From Vibrio hangzhouensis (GTDB lineage Bacteria > Pseudomonadota > Gammaproteobacteria > Enterobacterales > Vibrionaceae): DNA of 64,000 bases. The stretch spans positions 124,001-188,000 of the forward strand of contig NZ_FNVG01000004.1 in assembly GCF_900107935.1 (NCBI RefSeq). Direction: 5' to 3'. The first letter of the stretch is position 1. Every line of letters starts with the position of its first letter. Below are positions 1 through 10,862 of this stretch, in pieces. Under the pieces are notes generated by a model. That model searched no databases. It saw only the letters and a program-made list of their open reading frames with translations, and was not told the DNA's origin. The translations under genes and the position numbers were made by a program.

Positions 1-954
1 GCAAGGCTACTGGGTCCTATTGCTTGGGTTGTGCCATTTATGGCGGGGACCAACCATATTCGCTGGCGCAAGTTTTCTCTGTATGCCTTGATAGGGTTAT
101 TACTGGGTGTAGGCCAATTTGTTGTTTGGGGTTATCTGTTAGCGGCTGGTGTGGACAATGTGCCAATGTTAGGTGAGATGGCTACCTTCATCTCTGAACA
201 CAAATATACGTTAGGATTAAGCCTAGCATCCCTAGCCCTATTCTATTTTGGACTCAAAAAGCAATGGCGTTATGCGTGGCTAAAGGCGAGTAGCTTTCTG
301 CTGGTTGGCATACTGGCACTCAATTACTCTCACTTTTTTTGGTTTAGCGACGACACCGTCATCTCTACTGACGACATTCAAAACAATGTGATTGATGTCA
401 AAGGCCTTAACTACAAGGTTTTCGCGGGTCAATCGTCGATTTACCCGGCCCAAGCAGTAAATGTGGTCTATTTGGGTGAAAGCCCCAAGAACCTGATGCG
501 ACAGTTGGGATGGATTGAAAATCAAACTTTTTCACGCAATGACCTCGAATTTGCTGATTATCTTAGCCTGGTCAGAAACAACACGCCTCCGATATCGGAT
601 TTGTTCTGGGATGGTCAGCCTCAGCATATGGCGTTTCAGCTTCCAGGTTCACTAACTCAGCGTTCTCATATTCGTTGGTGGAACACAGGTACCGATACTC
701 AGACCCAACAACCGGTCTGGATTGGAGCATTAAGCTACGACAATGGATTAACACTGACGCCATACGGCGGCATCATTACCGTTCTACACAGTGTGGCAGC
801 CGATGTAGACAGCGAACGAGATAAACTCAAATCCAGCGTACTGAGGCTAAACGCTGAATGGAATGCCGAGAACCTTCAACTGGCTAATGTCACTGCGAAA
901 AACGACCAACATGACTATTTTACAGATGGTCAGGTATTGGTGGTGTCTCAGTAA
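1..954 (+). CDS. DedA-type membrane protein with LssY C-terminal domain (5' end outside window)
   Basis: The reading frame is open from base 1, so the gene starts upstream of the window. The first residues (ARLLGPIAWVVPFMAG) resemble the last conserved segment of DedA/SNARE-associated membrane proteins, which points to a DedA module mostly lost at the edge. Two or three hydrophobic helices follow, roughly codons 20-115 of the visible part. The rest, about 190 residues with the VVYLGESPKNLMRQLGW and HIRWWN segments, looks like the LssY C-terminal domain. DedA proteins act in membrane lipid or proton homeostasis; the LssY domain has no settled function. A strong hairpin follows the stop. Family assignment is by recognition of motifs; the role in this organism is unknown. 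Confidence 0.7.
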   Translation, partial: ARLLGPIAWVVPFMAGTNHIRWRKFSLYALIGLLLGVGQFVVWGYLLAAGVDNVPMLGEMATFISEHKYTLGLSLASLALFYFGLKKQWRYAWLKASSFLLVGILALNYSHFFWFSDDTVISTDDIQNNVIDVKGLNYKVFAGQSSIYPAQAVNVVYLGESPKNLMRQLGWIENQTFSRNDLEFADYLSLVRNNTPPISDLFWDGQPQHMAFQLPGSLTQRSHIRWWNTGTDTQTQQPVWIGALSYDNGLTLTPYGGIITVLHSVAADVDSERDKLKSSVLRLNAEWNAENLQLANVTAKNDQHDYFTDGQVLVVSQ

Positions 955-1000
955 TTACCTGTTGGCAAGGCAAAAACCGCATGGCTATAGCGGAAGCGCC

Positions 1001-1025
1001 AAAACGGACAGGTCCGTTTTTATCT
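1001..1025. terminator. Rho-independent terminator after the DedA/LssY gene
   Basis: AAAACGGAC and GTCCGTTTT form a perfect 9-bp stem (1001-1009 with 1012-1020) around a two-base gap, followed by T residues. It lies between two convergent genes. A-rich bases on the other side suggest it may also work for the minus-strand hydrolase gene. Confidence 0.75.
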
Positions 1026-1030
1026 CGGGC

Positions 1031-2014
1031 TCAGTTTTCATCGAAAAAATGGGCGAGAGTTTCTAAGCTCCAGTCAGGATTCAGCGTTAACATGTTATGT
1101 CCCATTCCTTTTGCCATGACATGAACGGTTTGACCTGGAAGTTTAGGTACATGGTACATCTCTTGGAAGTCGTAACCAAAATAACTGCATTCACTACTGA
1201 TGAGCATCAACTCACCCTCATACGAAGATATTCCTTCGGTCAAGTCATAATGAAAAGCTTTAGGATCACTCATTACAGGCCTCAACATATTATTGAACGC
1301 CTCAAAACCCCCACGCGCAAAAGAATCCGTTGGCATCGACTCAGCACCGCATTGATATGGGGGCCCTGGCTCGCTACGGTTTAAAATTCTTGTCATAACG
1401 TAGTCAAACCCCTCATGACCATCGCTCTTATTGACAAAAGGGTACACGGCCATATAACGAAGAAGTGTAAACATACTTAGCATGGATTGAGAAGCTTTCA
1501 TCTTCGTGATAAATGCTTCAGCTGATTCAGGGTTAAGCATTCCAGGCTCTACAATTACCGCGTGAGAAACCTTTTCAGGATGAGTGGATAGATAGCCTGA
1601 AACAAGCATTCCCCCCCATGAATGCCCAATTAATTTTACCTTGTTGCCTTCTGAAAAATGCTCGATGAGTGAGTTAAGATCGTTAAGGTTTTGTTCTAAA
1701 GTGAGTTGTGACTTTTCAACTCTCGGCGACAAACCGGTTCCTCGTTGATCGTAGAACACAACCCGATAATTCTTTGATAGTGACTTTAACGGAGTCAGAT
1801 ATTGATGATCCCCACCTGGCCCACCATGTACGACAATAATCACTGTATCGTGTTCATCTCCTTCTGATACTGTGTGGAACTTATATCCATCGATCTCAGT
1901 GAAAGAAAGGCTATTATCCTGATCGACAGTATTTGGGACGGTAACACAACCTGCCAGACTCGCTATTAACGGAAGGTTTAGGAAGTATCTAATCATTATT
2001 GAGCCCCGATTCAC
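1031..2014 (-). CDS. Alpha/beta hydrolase lipoprotein, proline iminopeptidase-like
   Basis: An alpha/beta-hydrolase fold protein of about 320 residues. Visible landmarks are the oxyanion-hole motif HGGPGG, the strand motif FYDQRGTGLS, the nucleophile elbow GHSWGG and a late His in GMGHNML. These match the proline iminopeptidase/epoxide-hydrolase-like group. The N-terminus carries a hydrophobic signal and the lipobox LAGC, so the product is probably a membrane-anchored lipoprotein. The annotated GTG start overlaps the stop of the upstream TetR gene as GTGA, which implies translational coupling. An internal ATG at 1996 would give a more typical signal peptide (MIRYFLNL) and is an equally good start. 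Substrate unknown; the paired TetR regulator suggests induction by a small molecule. Confidence 0.8.
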   Translation of the reverse strand: MNRGSIMIRYFLNLPLIASLAGCVTVPNTVDQDNSLSFTEIDGYKFHTVSEGDEHDTVIIVVHGGPGGDHQYLTPLKSLSKNYRVVFYDQRGTGLSPRVEKSQLTLEQNLNDLNSLIEHFSEGNKVKLIGHSWGGMLVSGYLSTHPEKVSHAVIVEPGMLNPESAEAFITKMKASQSMLSMFTLLRYMAVYPFVNKSDGHEGFDYVMTRILNRSEPGPPYQCGAESMPTDSFARGGFEAFNNMLRPVMSDPKAFHYDLTEGISSYEGELMLISSECSYFGYDFQEMYHVPKLPGQTVHVMAKGMGHNMLTLNPDWSLETLAHFFDEN

Positions 2015-2682
2015 TTGTTCAGTTTAATGACTTGAGAACTGCTCGTTACAGCTCCATGCATTATAAGATTTAGCTGATTTTTGTAAGCTGTTTTGATTTC
2101 AGCCAATGTACCTTGGCTGAATAAGATAGGGACCGAAAAAAAAATAGAGGATAGTGCCACTATAAGTGTCGTAACGTCACTATTCATCGGAAGCTCTTCG
2201 TTCCTTATTGCTTGTTGAATATTCAGCAACAGCAGAGCACCTAAATCTTCAACAACGATCTTGTCAACACATTCATAATTTGGAAAAGCGACCTGCTTGT
2301 CAGCGATTGAGAGAGAGTTTAGGTGATTTAATTTTTTGGTTCTCACTTGCAGTGAAATTATTTCCGTCAACAGTTTGGGCTGTGCGATACAGACTTCAGC
2401 CATATCTTCAAAGAGCCTTTCAATCGCTTCTAGTCCCGACAGTTTTCTACTAACTGTATTTACCCAAAACATTTCAACCAACCAAAGTTGAATGTAGTAG
2501 AGTAAAATGTCTGTTTTCTGAGGAAAATAGTTATAAAAACTTGCTTGTGAAATGGAGGCTTGTTCACAGAGATCACTAATCTTAATTTCGTTAAACTCCT
2601 CCTTCTGCATTCTTTCTAACAACGCTTTGAGGATAGCCTGCTTGTTTGAAGCAGTGGTCAATTCACGCTTTGTTGGTTTCAT
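2011..2682 (-). CDS. TetR family transcriptional regulator
   Basis: A 223-residue protein with an N-terminal helix-turn-helix (residues about 25-60: ISDLCEQASISQASFYNYFPQKTDI), typical of TetR repressors, followed by a ligand-binding region that I do not recognise. It is the first gene of a two-gene minus-strand operon with the alpha/beta hydrolase, sharing a 4-base overlap. Two inverted repeats just upstream (2694-2747) are probably its operators, so the operon is likely autoregulated. The inducer cannot be deduced. Confidence 0.85.
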   Translation of the reverse strand: MKPTKRELTTASNKQAILKALLERMQKEEFNEIKISDLCEQASISQASFYNYFPQKTDILLYYIQLWLVEMFWVNTVSRKLSGLEAIERLFEDMAEVCIAQPKLLTEIISLQVRTKKLNHLNSLSIADKQVAFPNYECVDKIVVEDLGALLLLNIQQAIRNEELPMNSDVTTLIVALSSIFFSVPILFSQGTLAEIKTAYKNQLNLIMHGAVTSSSQVIKLNK

Positions 2683-2693
2683 TTCAGATAAAT

Positions 2694-2748
2694 TTATAGT
2701 TGACTATAACTTTAGATTTGCATAACAAAAAAATATAGTCAACTATAA
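2694..2748. promoter_or_regulatory. Twin palindromic operators for the TetR regulator
   Basis: Two copies of the same dyad: TTATAGTTGACTATAA at 2694-2709 and ATAGTCAACTATAAG-type at 2734-2748. Arms TATAGT/ACTATA are perfect in both and the two centres are reverse complements (TG and CA). Their centres are 39 bp apart. Position immediately upstream of the TetR start fits autoregulation. Confidence 0.7.
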
Positions 2749-2797
2749 GTTTTAACAAAACCTCGATCACTCTCAGCAGGCGACATCGAAATGAATA

Positions 2798-2822
2798 GGC
2801 GCAAACGACTCGCGTTTACGCC
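2798..2822 (-). terminator. Possible terminator after the secreted-protein gene
   Basis: GGCGCAAACG (2798-2807) pairs with CGTTTACGCC (2813-2822) with one mismatch and a 5-base loop. The T-run on the minus strand is poor, so efficiency is doubtful. Confidence 0.4.
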
Positions 2823-2868
2823 TTGACTGGTTATTCCATTACTAACTTAAGGTTTCATTTAACAGCAG

Positions 2869-3585
2869 CTACTCGGCACCAGTGTCGTTTGCGCCATGTA
2901 CTTCCCAAACACTCAAAGTGCCTTTACCAAGGGACGCACTCGAATCGGTTTCACCCATCTGTGCGGTGCCGTCTTTCGTCAACTTGGCGTAGGCTTCAAT
3001 GGTATGGGAACCAGAACCAATGTTATAAGCCAAGAAGTTGAACGAGTGTGCTGCTTTAGTGTCAAGAATGAGTCCAATTTCTTCTTCGGTCAGATTACAC
3101 TCATCAAAGGAAATAATCCCATCATACACTCCATCAGCATCCGCGGTATCCTGACAGTCCAAAACTCCACCCAGTTTGGCCCAAAGTTCCTGATATCGTT
3201 TGTCGAATACGATTTCTCCCGGAGCAGCCTCGACGCCATCGACAAATACTTTCATGACGATTTCAGCACTCGCAGTCGACGTATCCTTAGTACCACCTTT
3301 ACTCTTAACCACTGTCTCGGTAAACAAACTCGTTTCAAATGAAAGTCCAATCACTAAATCCTTTGGTGTCCCTGAGTTTTTCAATTCGGACGATAGCACT
3401 TTAACATAACCTTCACCCGCAACTGCCTCCGCTTCAATCATCGCACCAGCTTTAGCCGCAGCGGCACCAATCACCGCAGTACCATCTTCTGTGTAAGAAG
3501 AGGCAGAGTTGTCGGCATAGCTGCTCGCAGCAACAAATAATCCGGCAAGTGTTAGGGCTAGAGCACTGGTTTTCAACGTTTTCAT
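2869..3585 (-). CDS. Exported protein of unknown function
   Basis: A 238-residue acidic protein with a classical Sec signal peptide (MKTLKTSALALTLAGLFVAASSYA, cleavage near residue 24). The start is supported by AAGGAT a few bases upstream. The mature chain is rich in Ala, Gly, Ser, Asp and Glu and has few aromatic residues. Two cysteines flank a 16-residue Asp-rich segment (DTADADGVYDGIISFDE) that resembles a calcium-binding style loop. No transmembrane segment follows the signal. I do not recognise the family. It stands alone, between the TetR operon and a long AT-rich gap. It may be a periplasmic or surface protein. Confidence 0.65.
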   Translation of the reverse strand: MKTLKTSALALTLAGLFVAASSYADNSASSYTEDGTAVIGAAAAKAGAMIEAEAVAGEGYVKVLSSELKNSGTPKDLVIGLSFETSLFTETVVKSKGGTKDTSTASAEIVMKVFVDGVEAAPGEIVFDKRYQELWAKLGGVLDCQDTADADGVYDGIISFDECNLTEEEIGLILDTKAAHSFNFLAYNIGSGSHTIEAYAKLTKDGTAQMGETDSSASLGKGTLSVWEVHGANDTGAE

Positions 3586-4321
3586 GATTTAATCCTTACC
3601 TTGTTAAGATGGCTTTCCTTTCATCTTATTGGGATGTATTAAGCCTTAAAATAAATTAAACACAACATGACGCCCGGAAGTAATATCATGCATGATGAAT
3701 GCACTTAAAACCCCGGATAATACTTCTATATTTTCGAATAATGATATTAGTATAAACTTTATATTTCGTGAGAAATTTCGCGTCCAATTATTGAGACAAC
3801 TATCTTTTGTTTTTAAAATATACCATTTAAACATATAAATCAGATCTTTATATTAATCACATTAATTACCAAGCCGCCCTTGACCTTACCCCATAACAGA
3901 TCCAAGCCAGAACAGCACTTAAATTCCACCATATGAACAATGTCAAAATCCGATATAAATAAACTTAAGAATTAGAGAATCAGCATCCCTATGAAATAAT
4001 TAAGAATATTTCTAGGCCTGCAAGCTAGTAAGTTCAAATTAATGAAAAACTAACTTTCCAAGACCAAACACACCATCAAAAAATTTAACTTAAAAACAAT
4101 CAGCTATATGAAGATCAATAATTATCGAACCAATATTAATTTACCTTCAAAAGCGGACGCCCAATCAGGAGTGTAAATGAGAGTAATTAACACTTTTATA
4201 TCGAGTAACATATCGTAAATCTTACTTTTCACGCTGCTCTAGAAAAACGTGATCAACTTCAAAAAACAACCCTATAAATAGGAGTACGTTTGATAGGATT
4301 TGGTTTATTGAGGGAGTAAAA
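3586..4321. other. AT-rich intergenic region, no gene seen
   Basis: About 735 bases of AT-rich DNA between divergent genes. Open frames here are short, lack ribosome sites and have biased Lys/Asn/Ile composition, so I do not call a gene. It presumably holds promoters for the secreted-protein gene (minus) and the small membrane protein (plus). No clear dyads or tRNA-like folds were found. Confidence 0.5.
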
Positions 4322-4603
4322 ATGACCGCATCAAAAGTGTTTTTGAGAGATTTTTTAGGCTTACTATTGATCATATCAACGGTACTGGCTGGCCTGTGTA
4401 TGTTATTGGATATCCTCGCGCTATTTGCCTATGTTAACCACGAAGAAATGATCGCATCCCTATTCTTTCATGAATCGTTTTATCTGCTGGTGTTTTTCAT
4501 CCCGCCCTACTTCATTGGGCGGTATATCAATCAAACAGAGTGGGTTAAAGCCGTAGAGGAATACTTGCTGATGAAAAGCAAAAGTGAAAGTGAGCAGTGG
4601 TAG
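4322..4603 (+). CDS. Small two-helix membrane protein, unknown
   Basis: A 93-residue protein preceded by a strong ribosome site (GAGGGAG, 7 bases before ATG). Two hydrophobic helices are visible: residues about 11-37 and about 50-66. A charged C-terminal tail (KAVEEYLLMKSKSESEQW) follows. It is flanked by an AT-rich upstream region and a strong downstream terminator at 4721, so it is probably expressed as a single gene. I recognise no family. Confidence 0.6.
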   Translation: MTASKVFLRDFLGLLLIISTVLAGLCMLLDILALFAYVNHEEMIASLFFHESFYLLVFFIPPYFIGRYINQTEWVKAVEEYLLMKSKSESEQW

Positions 4604-4720
4604 ATGGTCAACCGGCAATCATCCAACAAAAATACATTTACGGGCAATTGGTGAATTACTTAAACGGTTTCTTGCCCGACGGGTACTGCAGCGTGTTACA
4701 AAAAATTACCCAAGACAAAA

Positions 4721-4748
4721 AGCCTAGTGAGCCATCACTAGGCTTTAT
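4721..4748. terminator. Bidirectional terminator between convergent genes
   Basis: AGCCTAGTGA (4721-4730) and TCACTAGGCT (4735-4744) form a perfect 10-bp stem with a GCCA loop. T residues follow on the plus strand and a TTTTT run on the minus strand. It separates the plus-strand small membrane gene from the minus-strand gene at 4776. Confidence 0.85.
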
Positions 4749-4775
4749 GGTACTCATGTGGTTGCGTTTGCCAGA

Positions 4776-5069
4776 TTAAAACGTCAACACCTTGTCAATC
4801 GCTTCGTTCTCGTTGTATTGATCTGCATTGAAAACGACATAACTCGATTCCGCCGTTGCTTTGTCCACCACCGCTAGTGTCACATCCCCTTTAAATCCAA
4901 CCTGGCTCAGTTTGTCACAAAGCTGCTCTGGCGCTCGCTCAAATACAATACCAAGAAATGGTAACAGCGCATCAGAAACAAACCCATGCTGGTTAAACAC
5001 TTCCATTGCATGTGCCAGATGGTCGGTGTCAGTGAACTCAATAATTTCTACAACTTGTTCCAATCGCAT
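4776..5069 (-). CDS. Small acidic hypothetical protein
   Basis: A 97-residue soluble protein with no signal peptide and no recognised motif. It has alternating amphipathic helix and strand segments (HLAHAMEVFNQHGF; GDVTLAVVDKA; SYVVFNADQYNENEAIDKVL). The stop sits about 30 bases from a strong bidirectional terminator. No good ribosome site precedes the start, so confidence that it is expressed is moderate. Function unknown. Confidence 0.55.
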   Translation of the reverse strand: MRLEQVVEIIEFTDTDHLAHAMEVFNQHGFVSDALLPFLGIVFERAPEQLCDKLSQVGFKGDVTLAVVDKATAESSYVVFNADQYNENEAIDKVLTF

Positions 5070-5251
5070 TGACGACTCAATTCCATTTTATTCAACTGCT
5101 TAATATGATGAGGGCATACTACACCATCTTGAGTGGTCGTAACATGTATTCGATCAACTCGAGTTCGAACCCGCCATTATGTTGCTTTTACGCTATTAAA
5201 TGCTTTTGACCGTATATACTTTTATGACGGGCATTGCCTTGGAGAGACATT

Positions 5252-6118
5252 ATGTTGGAACATGAGGTATACGAACGTTATTTAAGCGGATACTCTTCGA
5301 CACTCACAGAGCAGGAGATACAAGCACTTTTGCAAAAAGCCTCCGCCAGCGAGAAATATCAAATCGATCGAGCGCTGCAACCGCACTATGGAAAGGGCGC
5401 TGACCACTTAAGTATCAACAACCCTCATCGTGCTAACCTGGATTTCTTTTCCTGGCCAGATCTGCTCTCCATCGATGTGGCCTTCTGGCAACAACAGCAT
5501 TGGTTATTTTCCTCCCCCGCTTATGCCCATCGCCTCCACCACAACACGGGACTTCACTATTCTGTTCCCGACCACTATGTCAACCTGTATTGTGGTGAAA
5601 CTATCCAACTAATTTATCACTCTCAATTTGTCTACGCGCGACTGTTCAGCGCCCTGCACTATATTTTGATTCATGCGAAGTTACTTGCCGACCACTGGAG
5701 TCTGGAGCGTTTTCCCCACCATCTGCCTACCGAATTGTATCACCCTCATGAGGTAATAAATGATAAGAGTTTTGACCCCAACAAAGTCGTTAATAATCAA
5801 AGTTATCAAGCCCTTAAACAACACTTTCTGGAACACTATACCAGTTGGGTTGATGAGCAATACCTAAACTGGATACAACCACTAGACACAACACTAAATA
5901 AACAAACCGCAGCCGCGTACATAATTGAATATCAGGACGCTGATGGATTACCTTGGGTCGATTTTATCTGCAAAAACAATAATGCCCTGCAAATCGTACG
6001 CCCTGATCATTTCGTCGAAGATATTGAGAACATTGCCGCTTCCCATCACTATCTCGAGCACGAGGTCCAGCAAATCGCTGCACAATTTGAAAAGCACTAT
6101 CAATCGCAAGATTGGTGA
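5252..6118 (+). CDS. Hypothetical cytoplasmic protein
   Basis: A 288-residue protein with no signal peptide or membrane helix, rich in His, Tyr and Trp. I chose ATG 5252 because GGAGAG lies 5 bases upstream; an upstream TTG at 5234 would place that site inside the gene. The first 45 residues (EVYERYLSGYSSTLTEQEIQALLQKA) look helical. I recognise no family. It stands upstream of oxyR on the same strand with a gap of about 120 bases, so joint transcription is possible but not shown. Confidence 0.6.
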   Translation: MLEHEVYERYLSGYSSTLTEQEIQALLQKASASEKYQIDRALQPHYGKGADHLSINNPHRANLDFFSWPDLLSIDVAFWQQQHWLFSSPAYAHRLHHNTGLHYSVPDHYVNLYCGETIQLIYHSQFVYARLFSALHYILIHAKLLADHWSLERFPHHLPTELYHPHEVINDKSFDPNKVVNNQSYQALKQHFLEHYTSWVDEQYLNWIQPLDTTLNKQTAAAYIIEYQDADGLPWVDFICKNNNALQIVRPDHFVEDIENIAASHHYLEHEVQQIAAQFEKHYQSQDW

Positions 6119-6242
6119 TATCAGCTGGGTAATGAGTGATAAAACCGAACCAAAACGCACTGTTTGTTCTAGTAGTATCTATACTTTAGTCACCTCTAAT
6201 TGAACATTTCTCGGACTGATTGACACAGAACAGGAAGCATTG

Positions 6243-7139
6243 ATGTTATCGCTCAAACAACTGTCATATGCACTCGCCGTTTCTAAAACACTGCACTTTC
6301 GTAAAGCGGCCGAGCTTTGCCATGTTCGTCAGTCAACCCTCAGCGCTGGCATCAATGAACTCGAAAAGCAATTGGGTCTGAAAATTTTCGAGCGGGATAA
6401 TAAGAAGGTGCTGGTGACATCGATTGGCAGTAAAGTCCTCGACAAAGCCCACAGCATCATGCTTCAAATCGAAGATATGACGCATCTCGAACACAGCTAC
6501 AGTCAACCCTTCTGTTTCCCGTTGACAGTAGGCATGATACCCACCATCGCCCCCTATCTATTGCCAAAGCTCTTGCCAGAACTCAAACGTCGTTACCCCG
6601 ATGCCAAAGTCGATATCGTAGAGGAGCAATCTCATGTTCTCGTAGATATGGTGCATAGTGGTGAAATTGACACAGCAGTGCTCGCCTTACCGTATCCTTG
6701 TGAAGGCCTGTTAACACTAGAGTTCTGGCAAGAGGATTTTTATTGGGTCGCTTTACGGGGCGAAACACATACCCACCAAAGTGAGGTGACCTCCCAGGAA
6801 CTGCAAGACGCAAATCTCATGCTCCTAAATGAAGGGCACTGCTTAAAAGACCACATCCTTGACGCTTGTAAACTGTCAAGTGAAAACGCACACAAAGAGT
6901 ATCGAGCGACAAGCCTGAACACATTAATTCAAATGGTCATGAGTGGCATGGGCTCCACCCTGATCCCCCAAATGGCGCTTCAACAACTGATTACTCAGTA
7001 CCCCATACTCAGCGCTGTACACCTTAATGAGCCGGGGCCACATCGTCGGATCGCACTGGCGTTTCGACCCAATTACGTTGACCTTCCCTCCATTGAGGCG
7101 CTGGAAGACATCGCCCGTCAGGCTCTCAGCCAGAACTAG
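6243..7139 (+). CDS. oxyR: OxyR, hydrogen-peroxide sensing LysR regulator
   Basis: A 298-residue LysR-type regulator. The N-terminal winged helix-turn-helix is plain (FRKAAELCHVRQSTLSAGI). The sensor domain contains the OxyR redox pair: GHC followed nine residues later by a second Cys (GHCLKDHILDAC, C200 and C209 with the ATG start), equal to the E. coli C199/C208 spacing. The following ATSLNTLIQMVMSGMGSTLIP also matches OxyR. I start at ATG 6243, with AGGAAG 5 bases upstream, rather than at the adjoining TTG. OxyR senses peroxide by forming a disulfide and activates antioxidant genes. Here it lies directly upstream of dps-like and katG genes, the usual targets. Confidence 0.92.
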   Translation: MLSLKQLSYALAVSKTLHFRKAAELCHVRQSTLSAGINELEKQLGLKIFERDNKKVLVTSIGSKVLDKAHSIMLQIEDMTHLEHSYSQPFCFPLTVGMIPTIAPYLLPKLLPELKRRYPDAKVDIVEEQSHVLVDMVHSGEIDTAVLALPYPCEGLLTLEFWQEDFYWVALRGETHTHQSEVTSQELQDANLMLLNEGHCLKDHILDACKLSSENAHKEYRATSLNTLIQMVMSGMGSTLIPQMALQQLITQYPILSAVHLNEPGPHRRIALAFRPNYVDLPSIEALEDIARQALSQN

Positions 7140-7316
7140 AGTCTGAGTATCACGCTTGTTCTCAAACGCCTTTGTCGGTCGTTAATCGGAATTTTCGAAC
7201 GCTATCATCACTTTTATCATTTTTACAAATCAGAAGTTGTCTCCAATACTAAGGAAGCTTGAATCAGAAAAATCTGTTCTCAAACAACAAACTTCTTTTA
7301 AGAAGAGGATCTTGGC

Positions 7317-7787
7317 ATGACGGATATTGATATTGGCATCGACGAAGTACATCGACTTGAAACCGCAGAAGGATTAAAGCGACTGCTGGCCGACTCTTAC
7401 ACCCTGTACCTGCAAACTCACAACTTTCACTGGAATGTTGAAGGGCCTAATTTTCGTGAGTTGCACCTGATGTTTGAAGATCATTACACCGAACTCGCCG
7501 CCGCTGTCGACGAAATTACGGAGCGCATCCGCACGCTCGACGTCCCTGCACCCGGCACTTTTCAAGAGTTTGCCGAGCTCAGTGCTATTCATGAGGTAGA
7601 GAGCTTTCCCTGTGCAGATGACATGGTTGATATCCTGACCAGAAGTCATGAGCAGGCTATTAAGACGGCACGTGCGGTACTGGCTCAAGCGCAAGAAGCT
7701 AACGACGAATCAAGCATCGCATTGGTCTCTGACAGAATGCGTATTCATGAGAAGACAGCTTGGATGCTTCGCTCTTTACGTAAGTAA
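7317..7787 (+). CDS. dps: Dps-family iron-storage and DNA-protection protein
   Basis: A 156-residue ferritin-like protein. The conserved Dps block [20 protein letters not shown] is present at residues 35-53. Ferroxidase ligands can be placed by spacing to E. coli Dps: H38, H50, E54 (a conservative change from Asp), D65 and E69. Dps dodecamers oxidise Fe(II) with peroxide at subunit interfaces and so limit Fenton chemistry. The gene lies between oxyR and katG, 105 bases before katG with no terminator visible, so the two may be one OxyR-activated unit. I could not identify a convincing OxyR box by eye. Confidence 0.88.
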   Translation: MTDIDIGIDEVHRLETAEGLKRLLADSYTLYLQTHNFHWNVEGPNFRELHLMFEDHYTELAAAVDEITERIRTLDVPAPGTFQEFAELSAIHEVESFPCADDMVDILTRSHEQAIKTARAVLAQAQEANDESSIALVSDRMRIHEKTAWMLRSLRK

Positions 7788-7852
7788 TTTGTAGACCCCA
7801 AATAAACGAACTAAGTTGTAAATATCAAACCGTGTTTGTGTACCAGCTGTAA

Positions 7853-10066
<2,214 letters not shown>

Positions 10067-10091
10067 CACTTCAACGAACTTTAACTAACTG

Positions 10092-10118
10092 AAGAGGGCA
10101 CTAAGCCCTCTTTTTTTT
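10092..10118 (+). terminator. Terminator after katG
   Basis: AAGAGGGC (10092-10099) and GCCCTCTT (10105-10112) form a perfect stem with a 5-base loop and eight T residues. Classic Rho-independent form. Confidence 0.93.
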
Positions 10119-10149
10119 ATTGTCATCGGCTAAATGGGTTAACGAGCTC

Positions 10150-10722
10150 TTAATTCACCAATCGAAACAACGCCAGTTCTCCTCCATCGGACGAAACCTG
10201 AATACCAATACGGTCAAAACCCAATTTCCCGAGCAGACGAATACTTGCGGAGTTTTCGCGCAGAGTCACGGCATCAATCACTGGGATGTCGAATTGCTGC
10301 TGAGCCCAAGAAAGGGCTGTGGAGCACGCCTCAAAACCATACCCCTGACCTTCAAACTGAGGCAACAGTGCGTAGCCCAGGTCGGGGTAACAGAGTTCCG
10401 GTTTTTTCAAAAAACCACAAATGCCAACGGGCGTTGAACAAGGCTTAAGCCGAATCACATAATAGCCAAAACCGTTGTCCTGGTAGCATTTCAAAAAACC
10501 TTCTCGCAAATACGCAACGGCCTGATCCTGACTATGTACATTTCGATCACCGATATTGGTTAGCCAGCCTTTGCTATTCAGTAATTCCAGAAAAAAGTCT
10601 GCATCCTGCTCAGTGATCTTGTCCAGTTTGAGCCTTGCGCTAGTGGCTACGGTTTTCGTGTGCATTGAGATAATGACGTTTGTCGCTAAAGCATAAATAT
10701 ATGTTAAGGCCAAATCACTCAC
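10150..10722 (-). CDS. GNAT acetyltransferase, RimJ/RimL type
   Basis: A GNAT-fold N-acetyltransferase. The N-terminal motif SARLKLDKITEQDADFFLELL and the acetyl-CoA loop region LLPQFEGQGYGFEACSTALSWA (the usual Q/RxxGxG/A shape), followed by VTLRENSASIRLLGKLGF, are typical of the RimJ/RimL/ribosomal-type branch. The true start may be the ATG at 10665 (MHTKTVATS), because the longer form adds a 19-residue hydrophobic stretch that GNAT proteins do not normally have. Neither start has a strong ribosome site. Substrate unknown. It converges on katG and stands alone. Confidence 0.82.
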   Translation of the reverse strand: MSDLALTYIYALATNVIISMHTKTVATSARLKLDKITEQDADFFLELLNSKGWLTNIGDRNVHSQDQAVAYLREGFLKCYQDNGFGYYVIRLKPCSTPVGICGFLKKPELCYPDLGYALLPQFEGQGYGFEACSTALSWAQQQFDIPVIDAVTLRENSASIRLLGKLGFDRIGIQVSSDGGELALFRLVN

Positions 10723-10862
10723 GCTGACAAGTCACTCACTTATTTACCTTAAATGAGTTGAACAAAACCTGACCAATATCAAAACAAAAGCCAACCGTGT
10801 GAACTATTATATTAGCACTTACTTAAACAGCATCTGCTTAATAACAACTCAGGGAGAGTGTT

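Noticed and set aside
3646..3834. 62-residue minus-strand frame in the AT-rich gap
   Set aside because: Composition follows the AT-rich background, no ribosome site, no neighbour support.
4597..4779. 60-residue open frame after the small membrane gene
   Set aside because: It runs through a perfect bidirectional terminator hairpin, has no own ribosome site and shows no family features.
7140..7316. OxyR box before the dps gene
   Set aside because: Several ATC/GAT-like elements occur but none fits the four-part ATAG spacing well enough to claim.
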